From: Planctomycetota bacterium
GTDB lineage: Bacteria; Planctomycetota; UBA1135; JACQFD01
Direction: 5' to 3'
Length of the DNA stretch: 64,000 bases
NCBI GenBank assembly: GCA_016792805.1
Contig: JAEUHX010000061.1
Coordinates: forward strand, 1 to 64,000
Part shown: positions 9,123-17,790 of the stretch, piece after piece
Position numbering within the stretch: the first letter of the stretch is position 1
Layout: the number at the start of each line of letters is the position of its first letter
Notes under the pieces: generated by a model
Databases searched by the model: none
Told to the model about the DNA's origin: nothing
The model's input: only the letters and a program-made list of their open reading frames with translations
Translations under genes and position numbers: made by a program

Positions 9123-9357
9123 GGAGAGCCTTGCAGCTAGGAGAGAAGCCGCCGAGAGAAGGGAGGCAGAGAGTTGGGTCTGAGAACGAAGCCCCGGCGC
9201 GCCGGGCGGGCGCGTAGTTCGGGGCACCGAATGGCCGGCCTGCGGCGCCGGAGTGCGAGGAAGCTACCGCTCCACCCCGCACCCGAAAAAGCGCGGGGAA
9301 TGGTTTTCCGGCGAAAGGGGGAGCAGCGCCGACGCCGCGCCTCTCCTGGGCGTTGAG

Positions 9358-9945
9358 CTACCAGCCGACGGCGGCGTTGGTCGTCACCTTGCGGATCCGC
9401 GTGATGGGGGCCAGCAGCACCTCGCCCGTCTCGATGTTCGCGCCGCGCAGGATGAACTGGTAGTCGACCGACTTGGCGTCCTCGCCCTTCTGCACGAACG
9501 ACGCGAGACGCCCGTAGAGCACATACCGCGCGCCGATCTGGCGCCCCGCCTTCACGGCCGTCTCGGGGAGCGCGGCCGTCGCCTGGAAGTCGATCTGCTC
9601 CTGGATGGATTTCTGCCCCTGGCCGCCGGCCGTGAACCGGAACTGGCCCGACTCCAGCAGCGTCGACTGGATCGCGTCGGCGATCGCCTGCGTATCGATG
9701 TGCTCGCTCGTGTCGTTCTGGATGCCGGCGAGGAACACCATCGGGCGATTGGTGCCCTCGAGCCCTTTGCCGATCAGCGAGCGCACCGACTCCGCTGCGA
9801 CCTTGTCGAGGTCATTGATCGAGAACCGATTCTCGAGCAGCACGGGGCGATTGGGATCTTCGTAGGACGTCGAAGGGCTCGAGCAGCCGACGCCAGCGAA
9901 GAGCAGCGGAAGGGAGGCAGCGAGGCGAAGTGCTTTTGTATTCAT
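9358..9945 (-). CDS. lpoB: LpoB-like penicillin-binding protein activator lipoprotein
   Basis: A 195-residue lipoprotein. The signal peptide ends LLFAGVGC, with the Cys as lipid anchor. The mature part follows LpoB/YcfM: DLDKVAAESVRSLIGKGL, then a strand-helix core (VFLAGIQNDTSEHIDTQAIADAIQSTLLESGQFRFT), then GARYVLYGRLASFVQ. In enterobacteria LpoB is an outer-membrane lipoprotein that activates PBP1B. Start chosen at 9945 so that the protein begins with the signal peptide; longer frames upstream are non-signal sequence. It sits 49 bp after the YcfL-like gene, the same ycfL-lpoB order as in E. coli. No PBP gene lies in this window, so its target is open. Confidence 0.85.
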   Translation of the reverse strand: MNTKALRLAASLPLLFAGVGCSSPSTSYEDPNRPVLLENRFSINDLDKVAAESVRSLIGKGLEGTNRPMVFLAGIQNDTSEHIDTQAIADAIQSTLLESGQFRFTAGGQGQKSIQEQIDFQATAALPETAVKAGRQIGARYVLYGRLASFVQKGEDAKSVDYQFILRGANIETGEVLLAPITRIRKVTTNAAVGW

Positions 9946-9994
9946 CGGATGTGTCATAAAGAGATGGGTAAGAACAGGATTCATACGATCCCAG

Positions 9995-10396
9995 CTACTC
10001 GCGGATCTCGTTGGGGCGCTCCACATGGACGCGCGCCCGAACGGCAGCGGGCGACACGGCGATCCCTTGGATCGGATAAATGCCTTTGCCGTTCAGGACG
10101 ACAGGCTGGTAGCTCGGCACGGGATTGTCGAGACGGAATCCGTCGCGGTCGAACCACTCGATGCGCCATTGGAAGCGCACGTCGCTCGAGGTTTTATTGA
10201 CCATCTCGGCCTGGAACTCGAGGCGGTCCTGCGTGCGGCGCGTGACCACCTTCTCGAGTCCGAGGTCGGACAACAGCGACGGATTGCCGACGAGCATGTC
10301 GGAATCGCCTTCGCGAATATTGATGGTATTGCTGGCGGTGCTGGCGCATCCCGCGAGCGGAAGGGCGGCGATCAGTGCAAGAACACAAGAACGCAT
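9995..10396 (-). CDS. YcfL-like (DUF1425) lipoprotein
   Basis: A 133-residue protein with signal peptide and lipobox ALPLAGC, then a beta-sandwich typical of YcfL/DUF1425 (RLEFQAEMVNKTSSDVRFQWRI, then WFDRDGF, then YQPVVLNGKG). The start ATG at 10396 gives a short signal sequence directly; the longer frame to 10660 only runs back into the upstream gene. It begins 5 bp after the stop of the COG3014-like gene, so the three lipoproteins (COG3014, YcfL, LpoB) form one operon. YcfL has no firm function; its linkage to LpoB suggests an envelope role. Confidence 0.85.
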   Translation of the reverse strand: MRSCVLALIAALPLAGCASTASNTINIREGDSDMLVGNPSLLSDLGLEKVVTRRTQDRLEFQAEMVNKTSSDVRFQWRIEWFDRDGFRLDNPVPSYQPVVLNGKGIYPIQGIAVSPAAVRARVHVERPNEIRE

Positions 10397-10401
10397 GAAA
10401 G

Positions 10402-11841
10402 TTACTCCGAAGTGGGCTGGGTGATGGAAGGCCCTGAAGAAGGTGCAGCCGGCGGCGGCGACTCGCGCACCACAAAAAGGCGCGAGCCGACGGTCCGGCA
10501 CAAAAGCGGAATCGCTCGCCCGGGGGCGAGCTCGATCGTGCCGAGGTCGTAGGTGGCGAGGACCTGACCCGCAGCGCCGCGCGCCTCGATGCGCACGGAG
10601 TGGGTGCCGGCCGGAACGGCCACACGCGCCATGGCGAAGCGGCTCGGCAGCGTGAGCCACGAGCGCAGATCGGCCTGCTCCACGAGGATGTTCCAGAGGG
10701 CCGCACCGATGGCGACGCCGACGGCGGCGAGCTGGTGCTTGTCCTTGCGGAGCTGATTCACGCCGATCTCGGTGGCCGCCGCGCGAGCGGCCGCCCGTGC
10801 CGCCGTGCGCGCGATGATCGCCGCCAGGCGCCGATCGAGGTGCTCGCGCGCGATGGAATCGATGCTCTCCAGCTCCTCCGAATGCCCTTCGGTTCGGCCG
10901 TCGACGACCACGGCGAGCTGCGTCGCAAATCCGGAGCGGGGCAGGTATCTGGGAATCGCAATTTTTGTGACAGAGCGCCCCGTGGGAATCGGGATCTCGA
11001 TGGCACTTTTTTGCGGCGCCATGCCGTCGGCGTGGACCACCACAATTTCCGCGAGAGAGCCTGACCGGTCGGTTCCGACGGACCGGCTCGGTGCTGCGCC
11101 CTCAAACTCGCGCCGCCAGCGGTCCGCGTCTTGCGCGCGTCCCGTCGCTTCGGCGATTCGCAACAGATCCGAGCCGACGCGCCGAATCCCCGGCGCGCGC
11201 TCTTGGATCTGCTTGTAGTCGACATAGGCGTTGTCGACGTCGCCCGCAATCTCGCGGATCGTCGCCGCCAGATATTGTGAGAACACGAACTCCGGCGGAT
11301 CCTCCGGATCGCGCGATTCGATCTGTGCCACATAGGCGCGCTGCCGCTCGGCCGCGCGGCGCACTTCGACGAGGGCGCCCGAGAGATCGCCAAGAAGCCA
11401 ATAATTCAGCGCCTGGAGCGAGTTTAATAATACGCGCTCGAAGCCCTCCCCATCGTAAGGCATCGCTTTGTCGTTCAAGACGGCCGTAGCGACGCCCTCG
11501 GCGGCATCGCGCCCGGAGATCTTGGGACGCGACTCGAACCCCTCCACCACTTTCTCGGCGCGCGCAAAGGCGGCGCGGCTCTCCAGCAGCAGCCCGCCCT
11601 GCTGGAATGCCGTCGCCGATTCCAACAAGTAAACGAGCTCGTCGGCGCCGGAGGCCTCTTCGAGGTAGCCCTTCCCCGCTTCTTCGAATCGCCCGGCCTC
11701 GAACGCATGGCGGTAGTCCGCCGTGGAACTCGGATAGGCGCTGAAGAGAGAGCACGAAGGGAGGCCAGCCAGCGCGAGCGTTGCGAACGCGCGGGAGGCG
11801 AGCGACGCGCGCGGGGTCGCGATGGGCGGACGGAGGCTCAC
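10402..11841 (-). CDS. COG3014-like TPR lipoprotein
   Basis: A 479-residue protein from a GTG at 11841, chosen because it places a signal peptide (FATLALAGLPSC) at the N-terminus and leaves 116 bp to the divergent mutS start. Upstream extension would run into the mutS coding region. Residues ~40-270 are helical, TPR-like (YRHAFEAGRFEEAGKGYLEE, YLLESATAFQQGGLLLESRAAF, SLQALNYWLLGDLSGALVEVRRA). The C-terminal half is mixed alpha/beta. COG3014 proteins are commonly found with YcfL and LpoB homologues. Probable role: outer-membrane-attached scaffold working with LpoB. Function inferred from linkage only. Confidence 0.75.
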   Translation of the reverse strand: MSLRPPIATPRASLASRAFATLALAGLPSCSLFSAYPSSTADYRHAFEAGRFEEAGKGYLEEASGADELVYLLESATAFQQGGLLLESRAAFARAEKVVEGFESRPKISGRDAAEGVATAVLNDKAMPYDGEGFERVLLNSLQALNYWLLGDLSGALVEVRRAAERQRAYVAQIESRDPEDPPEFVFSQYLAATIREIAGDVDNAYVDYKQIQERAPGIRRVGSDLLRIAEATGRAQDADRWRREFEGAAPSRSVGTDRSGSLAEIVVVHADGMAPQKSAIEIPIPTGRSVTKIAIPRYLPRSGFATQLAVVVDGRTEGHSEELESIDSIAREHLDRRLAAIIARTAARAAARAAATEIGVNQLRKDKHQLAAVGVAIGAALWNILVEQADLRSWLTLPSRFAMARVAVPAGTHSVRIEARGAAGQVLATYDLGTIELAPGRAIPLLCRTVGSRLFVVRESPPPAAPSSGPSITQPTSE

Positions 11842-11957
11842 GGCGTGCGGATTATCGGAGCCCGCAGGGGGAGCGTTGTGGCGCGGCTGCGGGCGCGGGC
11901 CCCCGACGAACGGGGAGCTATCGGGAGGGTTTCCACCCGTACACTCCTCGGCCCTCG

Positions 11958-14630
11958 ATGACCCCACCGCCCGGCGAACTCTTTCCGGAGGCCTTCGCAC
12001 CGTCCGGCGCTCCGTCGCCGGTGATGGCCCAGTACCTGCGCGCCAAAGCGCGGGCTGGGAACGCGCTTCTCTTCTTCCGGCTCGGCGATTTTTACGAGCT
12101 TTTCTACGAAGACGCAAAGACGGCCGCGCGGGTCCTGGGCATCACATTGACCTCGCGCGCCAAGGAGCGCGAGTCGGGGGAGCCGGTGCCGATGGCGGGA
12201 GTGCCCGTGCGCAGCGTGAACGGGCACCTGGCGAAGCTCGTGAGCCACGGGTTCCAGGTTGCTATTTGTGAGCAGATGGAGGAAGCGAAGGGGCAGAAGA
12301 TTATTGAGCGCGAGGTCGTGCGGCTCGTCACTGCCGGCACTCTCACGGAAGACGAATTGTTGGAAGGCCACCGGTCCAATTATCTGGCGGCGGTGGCGTT
12401 CGACGGCGAGCGCGTTGGGCTCGCGTGGTGCGATTTGTCGACGGGCCGATTTTTTACATGTGATGTCGCGCGCACGAGCCTCGCCGACGAGCTGGCGCGG
12501 CTCGCGCCGGCGGAAGTGTTGATCTCGGAACGGCTGCGCGACAAGCCGGAGCACCAGGCGGTTGCCGCGGCGGTGCCGACCGTCGTGACGGAGCGAACCG
12601 ATCCCTCCTTTGCCCAAGGGCAGGCGCGTCGGCGCCTTTGCGACGCCTTTGGCGTGGCCACTCTCGAGGGATTCGGCATCGACGAGCGCTCGCCCGGCGT
12701 CGGCGCGGCCGGAGCGATTCTCGACTACCTGCGGGACACCCAGCGCGCGGCGCTCTCGCATCTGCGGCGTCTGGAGCCCTGGGCTCCCGGAAGATATGTG
12801 GTGTTGGATCGGGCGACGCGGGAGGCGCTCGAACTCGTCGAGACGATGCGCGGCGGCGATCGCGCGACGACTCTGCTCGGCGTGCTCGATCGGACGCGCA
12901 CGGCCATGGGAGGGCGCCGCATGCGCGAAGTGGTCCTGGCGCCGCTTCGCGACGTGGCGGCCATTCGCCGACGGCAGTCGGCGGTGGCCGAGCTGGTGGA
13001 TGCGGCGAAGCTGCGCGAGGAGCTGCGCGCCGCGCTTGAGAGCGTCTCCGACGTCGAGCGCATCCTCGGGCGCATTGGATGCGAGCGCGGCTCACCGGCC
13101 GATTTGGGCAATCTTCGCCGGTCGCTGGCGGTGGTGCCGCAGCTTCGCGATTTGTTGGAAAAGCATACTGCCGCGCGGGCGGGCTGGGGCGCGAGCGACG
13201 ATGCGCTGCGCGAGGTGCTCGCGGGGCTCGATCCGTGCGCCGAGCTGCGCGATGAACTTACAAAAGCGCTCGTCGACGCGCCGCCGCTCATCACCAACGA
13301 AGGCGGTATCGTTCGCGAAGGCTACTCGGCGGAACTCGATGAGCTGCGCGTGATCGCGCGCGACGCGCAGGGATGGCTCGCTCGGTTCGAGCAGAAGGAG
13401 CTGGCGCGAACCGGCGTGCCGAACCTCAAGGCCGGGTTCCATCGCGTGTACGGCTATTTCTTGGAAGTTACCAATGTGCACGCGGCGAAGGTTCCCGCCG
13501 AGTATGTGCGCGTGCAGACGCTCAAAGATCGCGAACGTTACACGACGGCAGAGCTGCGGGAGTTTGAGTCGAAGGTGCGCAGCGCCGAGACGAAGACAAT
13601 CGAGCTTGAGCGCGGGATCTTCGAGGAGCTGCGCCGCAAGGCGGCAAAGGCGGCGCTGAAGGTGCTGTCGACGGCGCGCGCCGTGGCGGAGATTGATGTG
13701 CTCGCCTCCCTGGCGGACGTCGCCGCAACGAACCGATTTGTGAAACCGGAGGTGGACGAATCGCTCGATCTCGAGATCGAGCAGGGGCGCCATCCGGTGG
13801 TGGAGCGGTTCACGTCGGAGCCCTTCGTGCCCAATGACTGCCGGCTGGCCGGCGAGGCGCGCGTCATGGTGCTCACCGGACCCAACATGGCGGGAAAGTC
13901 TACCTTTCTTCGCCAGACGGCGCTCGTGGTTCTGTTGGCACAGATCGGCTCCTTCGTTCCGGCGAGGCGCGCGCGCGTCGGCGTCGTGGACCGCATCTCG
14001 ACGCGCATCGGCGCGACCGACGATCTCGCGCGCGGGCGGTCGACCTTCCTCGTCGAGATGGTCGAGACCGCGGCCATTCTCAATCATGCGACGGAACGCT
14101 CCCTCGTCGTGCTCGATGAGGTGGGGCGAGGCACGTCCACATTCGACGGGCTCGCGATCGCGTGGGCTGTCGCCGAGCACCTGGCTGAAAAGTTACGTGC
14201 GCGCACGATCTTCGCGACCCATTACCACGAGCTCAATGAACTCTCGGCGCGCTGCGCATCGGTGCGCAATTATCGAGTCGACGTGAAAGAGTGGGGCGAC
14301 CGCGTCGTCTTTTTGCGGCAAGTCGTCGAGGGCGGGACCGACCGCAGCTTCGGCGTCCATGTCGCGCGCCTGGCGGGAATCCCTCCATCGGTGCTCGCAC
14401 GCGCTCGCGAAGTGTTGGCCGCGGTGCAGGCCGAGACGATCGCGCTGGCGCCGCGCATCCTCGCCTCGGCTCAGCCCGCTGGCGTGGACGCGGCGAGGGC
14501 GGAGACCGCCGGTCTCTTCGATCCCCGCAAGCAGGCAGTGCTCGAGGAGCTGAAGTCGGTCGACGTCAATCGCCTTTCGCCGCTGGACGCATTATTGATG
14601 CTTCAGCGCTGGAAGAGTGAACTCAGCTAG
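11958..14630 (+). CDS. mutS: DNA mismatch repair protein MutS
   Basis: An 890-residue protein of normal MutS length. The N-terminal mismatch-recognition domain has the intercalating Phe-X-Glu motif within FRLGDFYELFYEDA (~residues 42-55). The lever/clamp domain is in the middle. ATPase motifs are Walker A GPNMAGKST near 640, DEVGRGTSTFDG near 720 and THYHELNEL. A helix-turn-helix dimer segment (HVARLAGIPPSVLARAREVL) follows. Start set at 11958 (MTPPPGELFPEAF); the longer frame from 11781 overlaps the divergent lipoprotein gene and adds low-complexity Arg/Gly sequence. MutS binds mismatches and recruits MutL; no mutL lies nearby. Confidence 0.98.
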   Translation: MTPPPGELFPEAFAPSGAPSPVMAQYLRAKARAGNALLFFRLGDFYELFYEDAKTAARVLGITLTSRAKERESGEPVPMAGVPVRSVNGHLAKLVSHGFQVAICEQMEEAKGQKIIEREVVRLVTAGTLTEDELLEGHRSNYLAAVAFDGERVGLAWCDLSTGRFFTCDVARTSLADELARLAPAEVLISERLRDKPEHQAVAAAVPTVVTERTDPSFAQGQARRRLCDAFGVATLEGFGIDERSPGVGAAGAILDYLRDTQRAALSHLRRLEPWAPGRYVVLDRATREALELVETMRGGDRATTLLGVLDRTRTAMGGRRMREVVLAPLRDVAAIRRRQSAVAELVDAAKLREELRAALESVSDVERILGRIGCERGSPADLGNLRRSLAVVPQLRDLLEKHTAARAGWGASDDALREVLAGLDPCAELRDELTKALVDAPPLITNEGGIVREGYSAELDELRVIARDAQGWLARFEQKELARTGVPNLKAGFHRVYGYFLEVTNVHAAKVPAEYVRVQTLKDRERYTTAELREFESKVRSAETKTIELERGIFEELRRKAAKAALKVLSTARAVAEIDVLASLADVAATNRFVKPEVDESLDLEIEQGRHPVVERFTSEPFVPNDCRLAGEARVMVLTGPNMAGKSTFLRQTALVVLLAQIGSFVPARRARVGVVDRISTRIGATDDLARGRSTFLVEMVETAAILNHATERSLVVLDEVGRGTSTFDGLAIAWAVAEHLAEKLRARTIFATHYHELNELSARCASVRNYRVDVKEWGDRVVFLRQVVEGGTDRSFGVHVARLAGIPPSVLARAREVLAAVQAETIALAPRILASAQPAGVDAARAETAGLFDPRKQAVLEELKSVDVNRLSPLDALLMLQRWKSELS

Positions 14631-14676
14631 CGCGACTTTCGCGCAGCGAAGTCATAAAATTGTGGCGAAGCTGTGA

Positions 14677-14696
14677 GGCCGGCTGCGAGGCCGGCC
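14677..14696. terminator. GC-rich hairpin between convergent genes
   Basis: GGCCGGC, a six-base spacer, then GCCGGCC form a perfect 7-bp stem in the 78-bp gap between the convergent stops of mutS and the IPT/TIG protein gene. There is no T-run on either side, so it is a weak candidate for a bidirectional terminator. Confidence 0.35.
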
Positions 14697-14708
14697 CCAC
14701 GGTCGGCG

Positions 14709-16772
14709 TTACGGGGCGATCACGATCTCGTACGCATTCGTGATCGAGAGCACGCTCGACCCGCCTTCCAGCACGATGGCCTGGAAGTAGAAATGCATTC
14801 CAATGAGAAGCCGATTATTGGGAATCGGAACCGAGAGCGTGAGGATCGAAGAGCCCGCAACGAGCGGATACTCGCCCGAAGCAAGGATCTCGCCTCCGGG
14901 AATTCCAAACGGCGTGAGATCGAGGGGAAGAGTGAGGCCTCCCCATGTGACGTTCGACTCGCCGGCCCATCCCCACATTGTGGAGCCGATCGGCGCGTTC
15001 TCTACGTTGAATTGTAACGTCATTCCGGCAATCGGTGCAGTGCTCGACTCCCAGCTGAGCTCGGCAGAACCCGACGCGGCGCCGAAGTCCGCCGGCTTCA
15101 CGAAGTAGTGAAAGGCCGACGGCGCTAGAGCCGTCCCTGTCGGAGTCGTGACCGAGACGTCGACGACCCCCTGGGCTGCGGCCGCCGGGAGTGTCGCGGA
15201 CACTCGCGTGTCGTTCACAATCGTGAAGGACGCCGGCACGGAGCCGAATCTCACATCTGTAGCTGACGTGAAGCCGGTGCCGTCGATGACGACAGTTCCG
15301 CCCCCCGTCGTAGGCCCGAACGGTGGCGTCACCGACGTGATGGAGGGACCGCACTTCGGTGCCACAAATCGCGCGTTCGAGGTTCCGTCGGGCGTCCCGA
15401 GCGTGAATCCACCCCATGTGATCGCTCCCGACGCAGACAGCGCCGGCAGGATGTCGAAAGGTCCGTAGGTGCCCCCGATCGGCGTCGGCGCCCCCTGGGT
15501 CGCCACGTCCACCAGGGAGCCCTGCGGCGTGCTCAAGATCACACGCTCGATCTGTGATCCCCCGGGCAGCATGAGCGTCACCCAGACCACCACATTTCCG
15601 GCGTCGTCGATCGACTGGACCGGATTCCGCGAGAACGTGAGCCCGATACATTGCCCAGTGCCGATGGAATCAAGGAACCTCACGACTTTCCGCCACGCGC
15701 CGGGCTTGCCGGCGTACCAGCCGGAAGTGTAACTCCCCGGGCTGAGCTCAAGATCCGCGAAGAACGATACCTGGCCCTGTTGGTTGAGGTTCGGCGACTG
15801 GAAATCGATGTACGTGCCGCCCCCCGGCGCCGCCGTACCGGACTGGACGTACCATTGGGCCGATCCCGCCGACTTCATGATAATACCGCTCGTTCCGAGA
15901 TTCGTGATGGCGCGGAACGCTACAGTTCCCGCGTTGTCGATGGCGGGAACCGGCCCGGTCGGCATCGAAGTGCCGTCGACGAATCCCACACTTTCTCCGC
16001 CCAGCCATGCATAGCTTCCTTGGCTCGGAGCGGCCTCGCCCACGGCGGCCACCGTCGAGACCGTCCCACCGCTGTATTTCAAGATATCTACATTTCCTCC
16101 CGTGCGCTCCGCCAGGAAGACGACGGTTCCGAGATCGTTGAGGGAGCCGGGACCAACCGCCGCCAGCGTGCCGCCGCCTGGAGCCGGATCGCCAACCGCT
16201 GCGACCTTCACGATCGTTTGCGTCGTCCCACGATACAGAAACAAACCGCGCGGGGAGCTGCCAAGATAAATGTCCGCAAGAAACAGAACATCACCGGCCT
16301 CATTCATGGCGGGCGCGAAGAAGGTGCCGTTGAAGAAGCCCGCGAACTTTCCACCGATCGGCGACGGATCTCCGGCGGAGCCAGGCAGCCCGCCGCCCCC
16401 GCCGTTGCCGCTGCCAAACGCGATCGGATGGATCCCGCCGGCATCCGCCCAGAAGATTGCTTGGTTCCGCGGGGAGCCGGAGATCCAAGACATGAATGCC
16501 ACTTTTCCAGGCCCTGTGCAGGGCGCCGGATCCATGAACGCGCCGAGGCTGAGGCTCCCGCCGCCGGGAATGGGTTGTCCATTCTTGGCAACCGCGACGG
16601 AACCGCACGACACCGCCGCCATGGGAGCAATCGGCGTCGACTTGCCCGAAGTCACGACGGGTGTCGAGGCGGATCCCGGAATCACCTGCCCGTTGCTGAG
16701 CTTGATGAATGTCTGTCCAGAAACCGCTGCAGGAATTGAAAGAAATGCAATAATTGGGAGGAGCCATTGCAT
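14709..16772 (-). CDS. exported IPT/TIG-domain protein with planctomycete-type C-terminal domain
   Basis: A 687-residue secreted protein. The signal peptide is MQWLLPIIAFLSIPAAVSGQ. A long N-terminal region (~25-470) contains recurring segments such as GDPAPGGGTLAAVGPGSLNDLG, AAPGGGTYIDFQSPNLNQQG and PIPGGGSLSLG. These look like a degenerate repeat of about 60-70 residues with 'PGGG' and 'N..G.V.F' marks, probably a beta-propeller-like fold. One IPT/TIG Ig-like domain follows (~478-565, SITSVTPPFGPTTGGG). The ~115-residue C-terminal domain ends FYFQAIVLEGGSSVLSITNAYEIVIAP. That last domain resembles the end of the FG-GAP protein encoded at 55611-58166. Surface or extracellular location is likely; function unknown. 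Confidence 0.8.
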   Translation of the reverse strand: MQWLLPIIAFLSIPAAVSGQTFIKLSNGQVIPGSASTPVVTSGKSTPIAPMAAVSCGSVAVAKNGQPIPGGGSLSLGAFMDPAPCTGPGKVAFMSWISGSPRNQAIFWADAGGIHPIAFGSGNGGGGGLPGSAGDPSPIGGKFAGFFNGTFFAPAMNEAGDVLFLADIYLGSSPRGLFLYRGTTQTIVKVAAVGDPAPGGGTLAAVGPGSLNDLGTVVFLAERTGGNVDILKYSGGTVSTVAAVGEAAPSQGSYAWLGGESVGFVDGTSMPTGPVPAIDNAGTVAFRAITNLGTSGIIMKSAGSAQWYVQSGTAAPGGGTYIDFQSPNLNQQGQVSFFADLELSPGSYTSGWYAGKPGAWRKVVRFLDSIGTGQCIGLTFSRNPVQSIDDAGNVVVWVTLMLPGGSQIERVILSTPQGSLVDVATQGAPTPIGGTYGPFDILPALSASGAITWGGFTLGTPDGTSNARFVAPKCGPSITSVTPPFGPTTGGGTVVIDGTGFTSATDVRFGSVPASFTIVNDTRVSATLPAAAAQGVVDVSVTTPTGTALAPSAFHYFVKPADFGAASGSAELSWESSTAPIAGMTLQFNVENAPIGSTMWGWAGESNVTWGGLTLPLDLTPFGIPGGEILASGEYPLVAGSSILTLSVPIPNNRLLIGMHFYFQAIVLEGGSSVLSITNAYEIVIAP

Positions 16773-17317
16773 GGAGATACACCTCAGTTGCGGATCTCAC
16801 AGAAATGGGCAAGACCTGTGCCTCGCGGTAGACCCGGTGAATCGGGACTTGACCTCTAGCAGGTCGTTGAAGCACGCAACCCGGCGTTTCGCGTCTCCTC
16901 GAGGCGATCGCATCGTCGGACCGCCTCGCCGTAACTCCTCGGCTACGCCCGCGGCGGTCCTTCTCGATCTCGCGAAAAATCCTCGCGCTCGCTCTGCGGA
17001 GCACGTTTGCCACGGGCAGTTAGGGGGAGGAGAAGCGCCGGAGTGAGTTTCTTAGCGGCCTGGGAGGCGTGCCTGTGACCTGCGGTCCGATAGCGACGAA
17101 GGAGCTTCCGCGAGCGCCCTCGAATCTCGCCTCGAGAAGGGCGGGATTCGAGGGGCGGCTGCTCTTCGCGCGTGCGTTGAAGAGCATCAGCGCAAGCCGG
17201 CCGAGCATCCCTGAACCGCCCTTCAATTCCGCGTGCTGTCCGACTGTGACCTTCTGGTAGTTTTCTTTGCGCAGGCCGGTATTTATTGCATGCTCGACGG
17301 CGAACGAGGTTGCATCG
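16773..17317. other. 545-bp interval without a convincing gene
   Basis: No convincing coding sequence. The open frame 17020-17373 (-) would overlap the VOC gene and has no recognisable domain. The stretch at about 16857-16885 (AGCAGGTCGTTGAAGCACG) resembles sequences often found at ends of degenerate insertion elements, but there is no transposase frame and no paired inverted repeat. A 16-base string at 16987-17002 (GCTCGCTCTGCGGAGC) recurs at 55404-55419 and resembles the tandem repeat at 26563. Promoters for the flanking divergent genes must lie here. Confidence 0.5.
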
Positions 17318-17737
17318 ATGACACTAGAACTCTCGGGGCTATGTCCATTGTTACAGGTCTTCGACATGCCCACCGCGCTAGCGTTCTATCAAGGAGTCCT
17401 GGGCTTCGAAATCGTGCAGCAGGCAGGAAGCGCAGCTGATTGCGGGTGGTGCTGGCTGCGGTGCGGAGCAGTGGAACTCATGCTTAACACACAATTCGAG
17501 TCCGCGGATCGGCCCGCGGCGAGCGATCCTCAGCGATTGGCCGCACATCGGGACACAGTCCTTTTCATTGGGTGTCGCGATCTCGACGGCGCATGGAAGC
17601 ACTTGCAGAGCCGCGGGATCGCAGCCGCACCTCCCGTTCTACGCGAATATGGCATGCGCCAGCTCTCGTTCTGTGACCCCGACGGCTACGGCATCTGCTT
17701 GCAGTGGCCTGCTGGTGCTGCACTCTCAGAGCCATGA
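17318..17737 (+). CDS. VOC family (glyoxalase/bleomycin-resistance fold) protein
   Basis: A 139-residue protein from the ATG at 17318 (MTLELSGLCPLLQVFDMPTAL). Two beta-alpha-beta-beta-beta modules fit the vicinal oxygen chelate fold: LAFYQGVLGFEIVQQ in the first half, and DLDGAWKHLQSRGI...YGMRQLSFCDPDGYGICLQW in the second, where the closing FCDPDGYGICLQW is the classic VOC terminal strand. A metal-ligand Glu is plausible in the first module (VELML). The substrate cannot be told; relatives include glyoxalases, dioxygenases and antibiotic-binding proteins. It stands alone, convergent with the AsmA-like gene. Confidence 0.85.
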   Translation: MTLELSGLCPLLQVFDMPTALAFYQGVLGFEIVQQAGSAADCGWCWLRCGAVELMLNTQFESADRPAASDPQRLAAHRDTVLFIGCRDLDGAWKHLQSRGIAAAPPVLREYGMRQLSFCDPDGYGICLQWPAGAALSEP

Positions 17738-17790
17738 TCTCCTGGGGATCATGGGAGCTGCGGATGCCACCTCGCGCGGATTGACAGACC

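Noticed and set aside
13092..14180. 362-residue minus-strand open frame
   Set aside because: Antisense to mutS; no family resemblance.
17020..17373. 117-residue minus-strand frame before the VOC gene
   Set aside because: Overlaps the VOC start, no recognisable domain or ribosome site; noted only as part of the gene-poor interval.
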